This document shows, piece by piece, positions 1 to 10,481 of a DNA stretch of 64,000 bases. The notes under the pieces are model-generated. The model ran no database searches and was not told where the DNA came from. It was given only the letters and a program-made list of their open reading frames with translations. The stretch is from Lentilactobacillus kribbianus. Its GTDB lineage: Bacteria > Bacillota > Bacilli > Lactobacillales > Lactobacillaceae. The DNA lies in contig NZ_JABEQQ010000001.1 in the NCBI RefSeq assembly GCF_013184075.1, positions 785,539 to 849,538 of the forward strand, written 5' to 3'. The translations under genes and the position numbers were made by a program. How positions within the stretch are numbered: the first letter of the stretch is position 1; each line of letters starts with the position of its first letter.

Positions 1-28
1 TTATATTAGATTTAAATTAGATTAATAG

Positions 29-1567
<1,539 letters not shown>

Positions 1568-1598
1568 ACGACATCTTAAAGAAAGGGAGCTTGATTGA

Positions 1599-3116
1599 AT
1601 GAAGGCTGATGAACTATTAACTCTTTTAGAAGAACACAATTTAGTTGTTAGTTCGGGTGACGTTGCTTCCATGAGCTTTGACTCATTGGAGTACGATTCT
1701 CGACAAATGACCGCTAATGGACTCTTTATTTGTAAAGGGAAAACTTTTAAACCGGAATACTTAGATGCTGCTATTAAAAATGGTGCCACAGCTTACTTAG
1801 CTGAAAAAGAGTACGATGTAGCCGTACCCGGTATTATTGTTTCCGATATTCGAAAAGCGATGTCATTGGCAGCTCAGCTCTTTTTCGACTTTCCACAAAA
1901 CCACTTATTCATTGTTGGAATTACTGGTACAAAGGGAAAGACTACGACAACTTACCTAACCAGAAATATTTTGGCCCATGCTTTTCCTGGTAAAGCGGCA
2001 ATGTTTTCAACGATTGATCGAATTGTTGGACCCAAGCCAACTGACCAATTCAAAGCACATTTGACTACTGCTGAATCCTTGGATTTATTTAAGGAAATGC
2101 GGGAAACAGTCGATAATGGTATGAAATATTTGGTGATGGAAGTAGCTTCTCAAGCTTACTTGTTAAACCGAGTTTACGGCTTAAAGTTTAATGTCGGCAT
2201 CTTTTTAGATATTACTCCTGATCATATCGGGGTTAATGAACATACTAGTTATGCTAACTATCTCTTCTGCAAGCAACAATTGATGCTTAATTCTGATTTC
2301 AACGTGATTTGCTCAGATACTAACAATTTTGAAGATGTTTTATCAGCTGCTAAGGTTTCTTCTGCACCTGATCACATCATCACTTATGGTACTGATCGTG
2401 AAAAATCAGACTACACCATTGTTAGTAAAGAGATGACCTTAACTGATAGTGTCTTCTCTATCTTACCTGGTCATGAAAACCCAATCGTAGGTGATTTAGC
2501 TGATGATTACGCTGTTTCTCTTCCTGGTGATTTCAATGAGGCCAACTCTACGGCGGCCATTATTGCAGCCACTTTGGCGGGCGCAGCTTCTGAAGATATT
2601 CACTACGGTTTAGCTAATACTACTGTACCTGGTCGAATGCAGTTTATTACCTCTAAAAATCATGGAACAATCTATATTGATTATGCTCATGATTGGGGTA
2701 GTATGAATGCTTTGATGAACTTCTTAAGTTCTCAATTCACTGATAAGCGAATCATCGCTGTTCTCGGTAGTACTGGTGATAAGGGTGAAGATCGCCGTGA
2801 AGGTTTCGCACAAGCCTTAAATGACTATGCAGATATTGCCTTTTTGACGGCGGACGATCCTGGTCATGAAGATCCAGAAGATATTGCTAAAGAAATCGAT
2901 AGTCACATTGATCATAATAAGGTTCAAACTCATATTGTGATTGATCGTGAAGAAGCGATTGCTGCCGCCATTAAGATGGCTACTAACGATGATTTAGTGG
3001 TAATTGCTGGTAAGGGTGAAGATAAATACCAAAAGATTAACGGTGTTGATACGCCATACCCAAGTGACCCAGTAGTGGCCCAACGAGTATTGGATACTTT
3101 ACCTGATGAAAAATAA
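1599..3116 (+). CDS. murE: UDP-N-acetylmuramyl-tripeptide synthetase family (MurE-type)
   Basis: Mur ligase that adds the third amino acid to UDP-MurNAc-L-Ala-D-Glu in peptidoglycan precursor synthesis. The ATP-binding P-loop GTKGKT is at residues 110-115, and Mur ligase middle and C-terminal domains follow over a full-length 505 residues. The amino-acid selectivity site reads DDPG (from residue 419) instead of the DNPR of meso-diaminopimelate enzymes, which argues for a lysine-type or other non-DAP substrate. Lactobacilli can carry two MurE paralogues, so this may be the MurE2 form. The start is chosen by AAAGGGAG upstream. Confidence 0.85.
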   Translation: MKADELLTLLEEHNLVVSSGDVASMSFDSLEYDSRQMTANGLFICKGKTFKPEYLDAAIKNGATAYLAEKEYDVAVPGIIVSDIRKAMSLAAQLFFDFPQNHLFIVGITGTKGKTTTTYLTRNILAHAFPGKAAMFSTIDRIVGPKPTDQFKAHLTTAESLDLFKEMRETVDNGMKYLVMEVASQAYLLNRVYGLKFNVGIFLDITPDHIGVNEHTSYANYLFCKQQLMLNSDFNVICSDTNNFEDVLSAAKVSSAPDHIITYGTDREKSDYTIVSKEMTLTDSVFSILPGHENPIVGDLADDYAVSLPGDFNEANSTAAIIAATLAGAASEDIHYGLANTTVPGRMQFITSKNHGTIYIDYAHDWGSMNALMNFLSSQFTDKRIIAVLGSTGDKGEDRREGFAQALNDYADIAFLTADDPGHEDPEDIAKEIDSHIDHNKVQTHIVIDREEAIAAAIKMATNDDLVVIAGKGEDKYQKINGVDTPYPSDPVVAQRVLDTLPDEK

Positions 3117-3130
3117 GCACTAAAACTAAA

Positions 3131-3168
3131 AGATTCCCAATATCTTAATGATATTGGGAATCTTTTTT
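3131..3168. terminator. Bidirectional terminator between the murE-type gene and cfa
   Basis: A perfect 13-bp inverted repeat (3131-3143 with 3151-3163), a 7-base loop and a T run on the + strand; A-rich flanks give a weaker T run on the other strand. It sits between convergent genes and touches the last codon of cfa. Confidence 0.9.
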
Positions 3169-4339
3169 ATTTATACATATATTCACGAGTCATTGGTAAG
3201 TCGCGCCCAGAGGCCCCTTTAGAAATCAAATATTGCATAACATCGATGTTACCTGATTTAAATGAAGCTGCGCAGGCTTGCAGGTATAAATCCCACATGC
3301 GCACAAATTGTTCATCAAACATTTCAGCAACTTGTGGCCGAACTTGATTGAAGTTTTCATCCCACATTTCTGTGGTTCGTTGATAGTGTCGGCGAAGTGA
3401 TTCTAAGTCATAAATCTGCAAACCGTTTTCTTCAATATGACTAATGTTCTCTACTAGGCCGGGAACATAACCACCAGGGAAAATCCATTTGTTTAACCAA
3501 CCGTTAGTAGCCCCACCTTGTTGACGAGTAATCCCATGAATAAGAGCCACACCGTCGTCTGTGAGGTAGTTAGCAACACATTTGAAGTATTCACCTAGGT
3601 TTTCTTTGCCAACGTGTTCAAACATGCCGACAGAAGTGATGTAGTCGAATTGGACGTCACCTAGTTCGCGGTAATCCACTAATTTGACCGTAGCCACATC
3701 TTGTAAGCCCCGGTCTCTGATTTGATCGTGGACATAGTCGTATTGTTCTTGGCTCAAAGTAATGCCGGTAACCTTCAAATGGTATTCTTCGGCAGCCGTG
3801 AGCATTAAAGTACCCCAGCCACAACCGATATCTAGAAAAGTTCGGCCAGCCTGTGGATTTAATTTCTTTAAAATGTGATGAACTTTATTAAGTTGCGCAG
3901 TTTTAAGATCATCTTTGGGTGTTTCAAAGTAAGCACAAGAATAGGTCATTGTGTCATCTAACCACAAGCGGTAAAAGTCATTACCAATGTCGTAGTGTTC
4001 TTGAATATCCTTTTTACTTTCAGCTTCATCATGTGAAATTTTTGGTAGGTAGTGAATAAATTTCTTATTGTGAAAGAAACTACCAGCAGTATCGTATGCT
4101 GAAGTGAGTAAATCTTCTAGGCTACCATCAACTTCAATGGTGCCATCCATGTATGCTTCCCCTAAAGCAATCGAAGCGTTCTTAACAATTGAGCGGATCG
4201 GAACTTCTTTATGAAAAGTAATGGATATTTGCGGAGTACCTTCGCCATAGATTTCAGTTTTGTTATCCCAGTAGGTGACCCTGATGGGAATATTAAAACC
4301 ATTTTTGAAAAAAGCTCGATAAAATTTTTTCTCCAACAT
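3167..4339 (-). CDS. cfa: Cyclopropane-fatty-acyl-phospholipid synthase
   Basis: Methylates double bonds of membrane phospholipid acyl chains with S-adenosylmethionine, a common acid and stationary-phase membrane response. The SAM-binding motif [10 protein letters not shown] lies mid-protein, and the Cfa family pattern ([24 protein letters not shown]) precedes it. The reading frame stays open 20 codons further upstream. The ATG at 4339 is chosen because AGAAGGA lies about 8 bases before it and the product then begins [11 protein letters not shown], giving 390 residues, the family length. Confidence 0.93.
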   Translation of the reverse strand: MLEKKFYRAFFKNGFNIPIRVTYWDNKTEIYGEGTPQISITFHKEVPIRSIVKNASIALGEAYMDGTIEVDGSLEDLLTSAYDTAGSFFHNKKFIHYLPKISHDEAESKKDIQEHYDIGNDFYRLWLDDTMTYSCAYFETPKDDLKTAQLNKVHHILKKLNPQAGRTFLDIGCGWGTLMLTAAEEYHLKVTGITLSQEQYDYVHDQIRDRGLQDVATVKLVDYRELGDVQFDYITSVGMFEHVGKENLGEYFKCVANYLTDDGVALIHGITRQQGGATNGWLNKWIFPGGYVPGLVENISHIEENGLQIYDLESLRRHYQRTTEMWDENFNQVRPQVAEMFDEQFVRMWDLYLQACAASFKSGNIDVMQYLISKGASGRDLPMTREYMYK

Positions 4340-4493
4340 CAAATATATCCTTCTTTCTCTAAATAATGAACACTCTGTATTATAACTCTTTTGGCTCATT
4401 TTTTTAAGCGAATTAACTGTGTTAGTTGTTAGATGTATATCCTTGATGATGTTATAATTAGGCGATATTGAAACTAATAAGGAGGTCGTTACC

Positions 4494-5441
4494 TTGAAAA
4501 AATGGATTTGGTTAGTACTTGCCGTTATTATTGGCGTATCAGTGGGGGGCTATTCTTACGCGCGGCACAATAAAGAAATGCAATTATATGCAGAAGCAAT
4601 GCAACGTGGTAATTCAGAGATTGCCGATAAAAACTATAGTGAAGCCGAAGTGGCTTTTCAAGATGCATTGATGAAAAAAGCAAATGATCCCAAGGCAACC
4701 CGCTACCTAAAACAAACTCAAAATTTTGCTACCGCCGAAAGTCGTTTTGGTGGGGCTAATTATCAAGCAGCCCAAATTCACTATAAGCGGGCCGCTAACA
4801 TGAAAAATGGGCAAAAAACTTTGACCCAAAGAGCGCAAAAAAAGGTTAAATTATTGAAGTCAGTGATTAGTAATCGCAAAGGCTTTAACGATATTTACAA
4901 GACAGCTAAAAAACAGTCTAAAGAAGGTAAATATACGACCTCTAATGAAACTTTAGACTTGATATTAACTAGTCCAACCACTAAGCAAAAATATTATAAG
5001 GATATTGTTAAAAAGGCTCAACAACTTCACAATTCCAATGTGGCAGTGTTAAATGGTACTAAATTAATTGAACCTAAAAAGGATTCCAAGCCAGAGCAAC
5101 CAACAACACGGCCAACTGATCCAGCCACTAACAATAGTGAATCCGACAGTTCTAGTTCTACCGATACTCCTAAGGCCAATAGTGACACAACCTTGACGCC
5201 GGCAGAAAATAAAGCGGCTGATAATTATAAGGGTAAAAATGAATACACCGTGTCACAGTCAGATAAAGAAGTTAATGGTAAAACAATTACTGATAGCCAA
5301 ATTACTGATGCCCGTAACTTATTTAAGAGTGCCGGGATGGATGCTGATGCTATGAGTGATCAAGATATTCGAAATGCTATTAAAGGCGCTGCTCAAAACC
5401 ATCAGTCATTACAAGAATATGCTAAAAATAACGGTTTTTAA
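4494..5441 (+). CDS. Membrane-anchored TPR-like hypothetical protein
   Basis: A 315-residue protein of unknown function. It starts at TTG with AGGAGG seven bases upstream. One N-terminal hydrophobic segment (about residues 3-22) would anchor it with the rest outside. Residues about 40-190 are alpha-helical and repeat-like ([26 protein letters not shown]), resembling tetratricopeptide repeats. A Ser/Thr/Asp-rich linker (about 205-240) follows, then a small helical C-terminal domain. It sits 21 bases before an AI-2E-family membrane protein gene, so the two are probably one operon. Confidence 0.6.
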   Translation: MKKWIWLVLAVIIGVSVGGYSYARHNKEMQLYAEAMQRGNSEIADKNYSEAEVAFQDALMKKANDPKATRYLKQTQNFATAESRFGGANYQAAQIHYKRAANMKNGQKTLTQRAQKKVKLLKSVISNRKGFNDIYKTAKKQSKEGKYTTSNETLDLILTSPTTKQKYYKDIVKKAQQLHNSNVAVLNGTKLIEPKKDSKPEQPTTRPTDPATNNSESDSSSSTDTPKANSDTTLTPAENKAADNYKGKNEYTVSQSDKEVNGKTITDSQITDARNLFKSAGMDADAMSDQDIRNAIKGAAQNHQSLQEYAKNNGF

Positions 5442-5462
5442 AAAATCAGTACGGAGGGCACT

Positions 5463-6512
5463 GTGAGTATTTGGGAAAAATTTATTAATAACGTTCAGTT
5501 GAGGCGCATAGTTGTTTTGGCGCTTATCATTGCGATTTTGGTGGCATTTAAAGGTATGATGAGTATGATCTTGTTAACCTTTATTTTTACCTTAATTGTG
5601 GTTAAATTATCTAACTTGGTTAGTAGCAAGACCCCCATTCCCCGGACCTTGGTGGTGGTAGTGGTATACGTTTTGATTTTAGTTGGTTTGTTTATTACCA
5701 TTACCGATTATTTACCACAATTGTTGGATCAAACTATCAGTTCTACTAAGGATATGGTTACTTTTTATTCCAATCCGAAAAATTTACCAGATGGTAAAAC
5801 GATGGGGTGGATTAATTATGCCATTCAAAAAGCTCATTTGATGGATCAAGTTCAAAATGGGGTCTCGATTGTGTGGCACTACGTTACCAGCGTGGGTGCG
5901 ATGGGATTAACCTTATTCTTATCTTTGATCTTGAGTTTCTTTTATGCTATTGAACAAAAAACAATGGCTGATTTTTCCAAGGAATTTTTAACTAGTGATA
6001 TTAGTTGGTTCTTCAGTGATATTTATTTCTTTGGTAAGAAATTTGTGGGTAGCTTTGGGGTAGTGATTGAAGCCCAATTTTTCATCGCCATTGTGAACAC
6101 GGTTATTACCACGATTGTGATGTATTTTATGCACTTACCTGAACTGGCTGTTTTATCCATCATGATTTTTATTTTGAGTTTGGTGCCGGTAGCCGGAGTG
6201 ATCATTTCCCTCATTCCGCTATCATTGGTGGCATACTCGGTGGGCGGTTTTACCGATGTTTTATATATCTGGTTGATGATTTTAGCGGTGCATACATTAG
6301 AGGCCTATGTTTTGAACCCTAAATTCATGTCATCTCGAACTAACTTGCCCATCTTTTATACCTTTGTGGTATTACTTGTAGCCGAACACTTCTTTGGTAC
6401 TTGGGGCTTGATTTGTGGGGTGCCCATATTTACGTTCTTCTTAGATATTACCGGAGTGCAAACGACCGGTCAGAGTCCTACTAAGGGGATTACTGACGAT
6501 ATTCCTAAATAA
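5463..6512 (+). CDS. AI-2E family transporter (PerM-like membrane protein)
   Basis: Integral membrane protein of 349 residues with about eight hydrophobic segments. It shows the AI-2E/PerM layout: N-terminal helices, a more polar central loop (about 85-130), and a C-terminal block containing SLVPVAGVIISLIPL and LNPKFMSSRTNLP. Family members have been linked to AI-2 or sodium/proton export, and the substrate is usually unproven. The start is GTG with GGAGGG just upstream. Confidence 0.8.
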   Translation: MSIWEKFINNVQLRRIVVLALIIAILVAFKGMMSMILLTFIFTLIVVKLSNLVSSKTPIPRTLVVVVVYVLILVGLFITITDYLPQLLDQTISSTKDMVTFYSNPKNLPDGKTMGWINYAIQKAHLMDQVQNGVSIVWHYVTSVGAMGLTLFLSLILSFFYAIEQKTMADFSKEFLTSDISWFFSDIYFFGKKFVGSFGVVIEAQFFIAIVNTVITTIVMYFMHLPELAVLSIMIFILSLVPVAGVIISLIPLSLVAYSVGGFTDVLYIWLMILAVHTLEAYVLNPKFMSSRTNLPIFYTFVVLLVAEHFFGTWGLICGVPIFTFFLDITGVQTTGQSPTKGITDDIPK

Positions 6513-6582
6513 AAAGGCTGAATTGTCTCACCAAATGATGTAAAATAAGGTGATTAAGAGAAATTGAAAAGGGGTAATAATC

Positions 6583-7272
6583 ATGGCAAAATTAGTATTG
6601 ATTCGTCACGGACAAAGTGAATGGAACCTTTCTAACCAATTTACCGGTTGGGTTGATGTTGACCTTAGTGAAGAAGGAGTTAAGCAAGCTCAAAACGCTG
6701 GTAAGCTTATCAAAGAAGCTGGCATTGAATTTGACTTTGCCTACACTTCAGTATTGACTCGGGCTATCAAGACTTTGCATTATGCACTTGAAGGTTCAGA
6801 CCAACTCTGGATCCCAGAAACTAAAACTTGGCGTTTGAACGAACGTCATTATGGCGCTTTGCAAGGCCAAAACAAAAAAGAAGCCGCTGAAAAGTTCGGT
6901 GAAGACCAAGTTCATATTTGGCGTCGTTCTTACGATGTATTGCCTCCACTTTTGAGCGCTGATGATGAAGGCTCAGCAGCTAACGATCGTCGTTACGCTA
7001 ACCTTGATCCACACATCGTTCCTGGTGGTGAAAACCTTAAGGTTACTTTGGAACGAGTTATGCCACTATGGGAAGACGAAATTGCTCCTAAGTTATTAGA
7101 TGGCAAAAACGTTATCATCGCAGCCCACGGTAACTCACTTCGTGCCTTAAGCAAGTACATCGAAGGCATTTCTGATGAAGACATCATCAACCTTGAAATG
7201 GCTACTGGTGAACCCGTAGTTTACGACTTTGATGACAAGTTGAACGTAGTATCAAAGACTAAGCTTGACTAA
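6583..7272 (+). CDS. gpmA: 2,3-bisphosphoglycerate-dependent phosphoglycerate mutase (3' end replaced by an integrated element)
   Basis: Interconverts 3- and 2-phosphoglycerate in glycolysis. The 229-residue protein has the phosphohistidine motif RHGQSEWN (His9) and the second catalytic His182 in AAHGNSLR. The SD is AAGGGG. From base 7063 (residue 161) to the terminator the sequence is repeated near 10272 with about eight synonymous third-position differences. This shows that the present 3' end was supplied by an incoming element and the native end was displaced. The reading frame is intact, so the enzyme should be functional. Confidence 0.96.
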   Translation: MAKLVLIRHGQSEWNLSNQFTGWVDVDLSEEGVKQAQNAGKLIKEAGIEFDFAYTSVLTRAIKTLHYALEGSDQLWIPETKTWRLNERHYGALQGQNKKEAAEKFGEDQVHIWRRSYDVLPPLLSADDEGSAANDRRYANLDPHIVPGGENLKVTLERVMPLWEDEIAPKLLDGKNVIIAAHGNSLRALSKYIEGISDEDIINLEMATGEPVVYDFDDKLNVVSKTKLD

Positions 7273-7322
7273 TTAAATTGATGAAAATAAAAGAGACCGT
7301 CTCGATGTGAGAGGGTCTCTTT
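7063..7322 (+). repeat. Left copy of duplicated gpmA 3' end (attL-like)
   Basis: Direct repeat of 10272-10533. It covers gpmA codons 161-229, the stop codon and the terminator. Bases 7063-7094 are identical to 10272-10303; beyond that, the coding differences are synonymous. Confidence 0.9.
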
Positions 7323-7326
7323 TTTG
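7291..7326 (+). terminator. Terminator after gpmA
   Basis: Hairpin with arms AGAGACC..CTC and GAGAGGGTCTCT followed by a T run. It is part of the duplicated segment and matches the terminator at 10501-10535. Confidence 0.88.
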
Positions 7327-7409
7327 TGTTGTTTTAATAACTAAAATTTTATGTTATTATTATTTATAATATAATGATTTTAATTACATAAATTTTAGGA
7401 GGAACTATC

Positions 7410-7856
7410 ATGCTAAAAAAGTTCGTTACTACTACTTTTCTTAGTATCATGTTTGGATTTTTGAGTTTTGTATTAATTAATAATAATGTACAGGCACATG
7501 CAAGTTCACGAAGTGTTCCTAAAAATATGCGTGGAAATTGGTATGTGTATAGCTCCTATAATGGGCATCATAGTTTTTCTAAATATAAATTCACCAAACA
7601 TACTATGACTAATTGGGATTCAGGTCATAAATACCATTATAAAGTTAATGTTTCTCCTTATGTTCATGGTAAATGGGTAAGTATTAGTCCTAAGAATAAG
7701 ACAGCGGGCCCTACAGCATATTATCGGTATTCATCAATAAAAATTAAAGGCAAACGTCATCGCTCGTTACAATTTAGGGAAGGTACGATGTATTACCGTC
7801 TTTTTAAAACTAAGGTAAAACATTCATATAATAAAATGGTAATTCCGTGGAATTAA
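7410..7856 (+). CDS. Small secreted hypothetical protein
   Basis: A 148-residue protein with a clear signal peptide: KK at the start, a hydrophobic stretch to about residue 26, and a likely cut after VQAHA. The mature part is rich in Tyr, Lys, His and Ser and begins with SRSVPKNMRGNWYVY, a pattern I associate with small secreted lactobacillar proteins of unknown function. AGGAGG is upstream and its own terminator is downstream. It lies inside the putative element, just after the replaced gpmA tail, so it may be cargo. I do not recognise a function. Confidence 0.65.
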   Translation: MLKKFVTTTFLSIMFGFLSFVLINNNVQAHASSRSVPKNMRGNWYVYSSYNGHHSFSKYKFTKHTMTNWDSGHKYHYKVNVSPYVHGKWVSISPKNKTAGPTAYYRYSSIKIKGKRHRSLQFREGTMYYRLFKTKVKHSYNKMVIPWN

Positions 7857-7870
7857 TTAACTTTGCCACA

Positions 7871-7906
7871 AAAAGGTTCTTTCAATGTGAGAGAATCTTT
7901 TTTTAT
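7871..7906 (+). terminator. Terminator after the secreted protein gene
   Basis: A 10-bp stem with G-T wobbles (7874-7883 with 7889-7898), loop AATGT, then a T run. The 3' arm (GAGAGAATCT) resembles that of the gpmA terminator. Confidence 0.8.
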
Positions 7907-8007
7907 GGAAATTGATGGGGTATAAATGTATAAAAAACAGTAGTTATTAACAATTAGATAGAGCAATGATAGTTATTCACAGGTGGATAACTTATCACCG
8001 TCAATAA

Positions 8008-8323
8008 CTGTTTAAACGGGGGATAACTAATCCACAACAGTTTGCTTTCCTGAATAAGGATGGTCAATTCACAGGTTAGAAATATTAACGCTTCTTACCA
8101 TCAAATTCAAAAGCGCCTAGGTTACGATCCCAAATTTAGTACCCATACATTTAGGCATACGATTGCTAGTCTAATGCTAGGAGATTCAAAGGTTTCGATT
8201 AATTATGTATCAAGATACTTGGGTCATGCCAATGTGGGGATAACTCAAAGGTATTATGTAGGACTACTGCCGGAGCAAGAGGATATCGAAGGTGATAAGG
8301 CGGTGAAAGTTATAAGTATGTAA
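8008..8323 (+). pseudogene. Tyrosine recombinase (phage-type integrase) remnant, C-terminal part, frameshifted
   Basis: The frame from 8060 to 8323 encodes a C-terminal integrase segment with HTFRH (the HxxR box) and LGHANVGITQRYY (the second His and the catalytic Tyr). The preceding integrase-like residues (FAFLNKDGQFTG) are read in the other frame from 8008 to about 8076 and hit a stop. A frameshift therefore separates them, and the N-terminal two thirds of the gene, including the first catalytic Arg, are missing. It supports recombinase-mediated insertion at gpmA but cannot be active alone. Confidence 0.8.
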
Positions 8324-8330
8324 AATGCGG

Positions 8331-8360
8331 AAGAAGTAGGAAAACTGCTTCTTTTTTTTC
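8331..8360 (+). terminator. Terminator after the integrase remnant
   Basis: An 8-bp stem (8332-8339 with 8345-8352), GAAAA loop, then eight T residues. Confidence 0.85.
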
Positions 8361-8469
8361 GTCAGATATTTATTATATGCAATTAACTTGGTTTATAAAA
8401 ATATTTGAGCTATTCGGTAAATACATATAAAAAAAGATCTAGTGGTGTATTATGTAGTTATGCTTAGTT

Positions 8470-8740
8470 GGTTCCAATGGTATCTACTGCTAATTTTGCT
8501 CGAAAGAGTGCTAGTTTTACTCCCTGCCTTGGATTGCGAAGCCCACATATAAAAATTCCATATATCCTGCTAGTAGGACGCGGCAATCTGGGTTCTATGG
8601 AACACGGATGAAAGGTATTAACGGATTTCATGTGTAACTATATATGGCTTATTTTCCCGTGGCCCGTTGTTTGCACGTCTTACGTGCGTGGCTTTCCGGT
8701 TACGGTCAATTGGTTGTATGGTTATCAAGTGTGAGTTTAG
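8470..8740 (+). ncRNA. Structured non-coding region upstream of the reverse transcriptase (candidate retron msr-msd)
   Basis: The 519 bases between the terminator at 8360 and the RT start hold no convincing gene but several hairpins. 8532-8537 pairs with 8583-8588 and encloses the stem-loop 8565-8578. ACAC..ATGAAA (8602-8613) pairs with TTTCAT-GTGT (8626-8635). GCACGT (8673-8678) pairs with ACGTGC (8682-8687) across a 3-base loop, with further pairing outside. Base composition is visibly less A+T-rich than the RT gene. In known retrons the msr-msd RNA lies directly upstream of the RT. I could not assign the a1/a2 arms or the branching G, so limits are approximate. Confidence 0.5.
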
Positions 8741-8820
8741 TAATAATAAAATTCTTTTCGATTTTTTAGGCAGTGGTTAATTAAGAGATGTAACGTTATC
8801 AGAGCTTTTTCCTTCATGAT

Positions 8821-8872
8821 CAATAATTTATTAGGCAGTCTGACAATTTTGTCAGGGATTATTGAAAGGAGG
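8821..8872 (+). promoter_or_regulatory. Leader hairpin abutting the RT ribosome binding site
   Basis: CAATAAT (8821-8827) pairs with ATTATTG (8858-8864), enclosing CTGACAA/TTGTCAG. The SD AAAGGAGG (8865-8872) begins at the next base. This could tune RT translation or be part of the RNA that the RT binds. TTAGGCAGT occurs at 8766-8774 and again at 8831-8839. Confidence 0.4.
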
Positions 8873-8879
8873 CTTCATT

Positions 8880-10088
8880 ATGAAGCATGCTAAGCATAGG
8901 AAAAAGCAGTGTTTGAATGATTACTATCAAGCACTAAAGGAAATTACGATTGTAAAAAATTTAGTGTATGTTGTTAAAGCAATCCAGTATTTAACAATAT
9001 TAAAGATTATAATTGCTATTATATTTTTTACGTTGCAAGTAATCGTAAAAATTATTTCATGGGTGATTCCGTATCTTGAAATAATTTATAATTTCCTTTC
9101 TCAAGTTACATCTCTTTTTTGTTGCTTTCAGAGAGGGAATGTAAAAATGTACTGGAAAAGTTGTCGCCTTTATGGGGTGAAATCAAAGCGTGAATTATCA
9201 TATCTTCTAAAAGTCCCATTAGAGTCATTGAAGAATATTGATGAAAATTACATATCAGAAAACTTTGTTTATGATGGTAGGGAACTTACAAATCCATCAG
9301 ATAAATTAAAGAAAGTTTTGGAACGGATTTTGGGTTACTTGTTTATGCTTAGAATTCCTCCATACGAATACGGAGGAATAAAGGGACGGAATGCAATTCA
9401 AAATGTACAACGCCATGTGGGCCATGGCTTTATACTTAGAACAGATATTAGACATTTTTTTCCAAACACGAAATATGATAATGTATTTGATCTCTTCAGA
9501 AATAAGTTAAATATGTCAATAGATTGTGCGACTATACTTACGTTATTAACAACTAATGTTGCTGTTAATGCAAGCTATCGTTCATTAGCACAAGGCTATC
9601 CAACCAGCCCGGTACTTAGTCTTTTATCGTACTTGGACTTATTTAATGAAATTTCAGATTATGCTGATGAACATAAATTTACTTTTACAGCGTATTATGA
9701 TGATTTAACGTTATCGTCAGAAACTTTTATTAATAAATCCCATCTTAGAATGATTGAACACATTATTAAAAAGTATGGATTTGACGCCCATCCGCAAAAA
9801 ACTAAGCTGGTTAAGGTATCTAAGGTACATTCAAAAATAAAAATTACAGGAGTACTTCTTCAAAAGGATGGTCTTTATGTTCCTAAAAAATTATATAAAG
9901 GGCTTTATGAATATGTCCAACGACTTAGATCAGTTCTGAGTGGCGATGTGTCTATTAGTAATGAAGAAAAAAAGACGTTGATTCAGCAAGTTAGAGGATG
10001 CATAGCGGCGATTCAGGTAATATCTGATGATGAATCATTTCAAGGGTATGAAGATATGGCTAGGTCTTTAGAAAAAACTATTATTTAG
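8880..10088 (+). CDS. Retron-type reverse transcriptase with N-terminal membrane region
   Basis: A 402-residue protein. ATG 8880 is chosen over an upstream in-frame TTG because AAAGGAGG is 7 bases before it. Residues 90-402 match a retron RT: NVQRH (175-179, like the NAxxH box), TDIRHFFPN (188-196, first catalytic Asp189), QGYPTSP (238-244), YYDD (272-275, usually YADD), HPQKTKL, and ITGV (322-325, like the VTG box). Residues about 38-84 are strongly hydrophobic and look like two membrane helices, which ordinary retron RTs lack. An in-frame ATG at 9147 with GAGAGGG 9 bases upstream would give a 313-residue RT without them. Retrons work in phage defence; here the membrane part may be the effector (inference). 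Confidence 0.85.
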   Translation: MKHAKHRKKQCLNDYYQALKEITIVKNLVYVVKAIQYLTILKIIIAIIFFTLQVIVKIISWVIPYLEIIYNFLSQVTSLFCCFQRGNVKMYWKSCRLYGVKSKRELSYLLKVPLESLKNIDENYISENFVYDGRELTNPSDKLKKVLERILGYLFMLRIPPYEYGGIKGRNAIQNVQRHVGHGFILRTDIRHFFPNTKYDNVFDLFRNKLNMSIDCATILTLLTTNVAVNASYRSLAQGYPTSPVLSLLSYLDLFNEISDYADEHKFTFTAYYDDLTLSSETFINKSHLRMIEHIIKKYGFDAHPQKTKLVKVSKVHSKIKITGVLLQKDGLYVPKKLYKGLYEYVQRLRSVLSGDVSISNEEKKTLIQQVRGCIAAIQVISDDESFQGYEDMARSLEKTII

Positions 10089-10271
10089 AGAAAGTGACTA
10101 TTGCCATTTTTATTTCTATATGTAATTAAAAATAATATTGTACATAATATATGATTAATTAGTATAAAAGTATATTTTGATATCTCGGCCGGTCACTAAA
10201 TGTCACCAATGAACCATGCTAAACCGCCATGAACTACTGATATCATCACGTTCTGTAACTACTATGTCTAC
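10089..10271. other. Non-coding right end of the element
   Basis: 183 A+T-rich bases between the RT stop and the start of homology to gpmA. I see no ORF and no clear terminator hairpin. Confidence 0.5.
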
Positions 10272-10481
10272 CCACTATGGGAAGACGAAATTGCTCCTAA
10301 GTTGTTAGATGGCAAGAACGTTATCATCGCAGCCCACGGTAACTCACTTCGTGCCTTGAGCAAGTACATCGAAGGCATTTCTGATGAAGATATCATCAAC
10401 CTGGAAATGGCTACTGGTGAACCAGTGGTTTACGACTTCGATGACAAGTTGAACGTAGTATCAAAGACTAAGCTTGACTAA
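10272..10481 (+). pseudogene. gpmA: Displaced native 3' end of gpmA (codons 161-229)
   Basis: Repeats the last 69 codons and stop of gpmA without a start or N-terminal part. All differences from the active gene are third-position synonymous changes (for example TTA/TTG, GAC/GAT, TTT/TTC). This suggests both copies evolved under selection in different lineages before being brought together. It represents the chromosomal end of the gene before the element inserted. Confidence 0.88.

Larger units (their letters stand above)
7063..10303. mobile_element. Small decayed integrative element inserted in the 3' end of gpmA
   Basis: Boundaries are inferred from the duplicated gpmA 3' end. Homology between the two copies starts at 7063 and 10272, and the first 32 bases are identical, making them the likely attachment core. 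Inside lie the replacement gpmA tail, a secreted protein gene, a frameshifted integrase remnant, a structured non-coding region and a retron-type reverse transcriptase. Site-specific elements commonly restore the 3' end of the gene they enter, as seen here. No complete integrase remains, so the element is probably immobile. Confidence 0.7.

Noticed and set aside
7935..8040. Repeated GTGGATAAC/GGGATAACTAATCCAC-like strings as DnaA boxes or an origin
   Set aside because: The copies are few and degenerate and no replication genes are near. They are more likely leftovers of the integrase region.
8470..8870. A retron a1/a2 pair between ACTGCTAA (8486-8493) and TTAGGCAGT (8766-8774 or 8831-8839)
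   Set aside because: The complement is only about eight bases with a bulge and could be chance, so I did not use it to set ncRNA limits.
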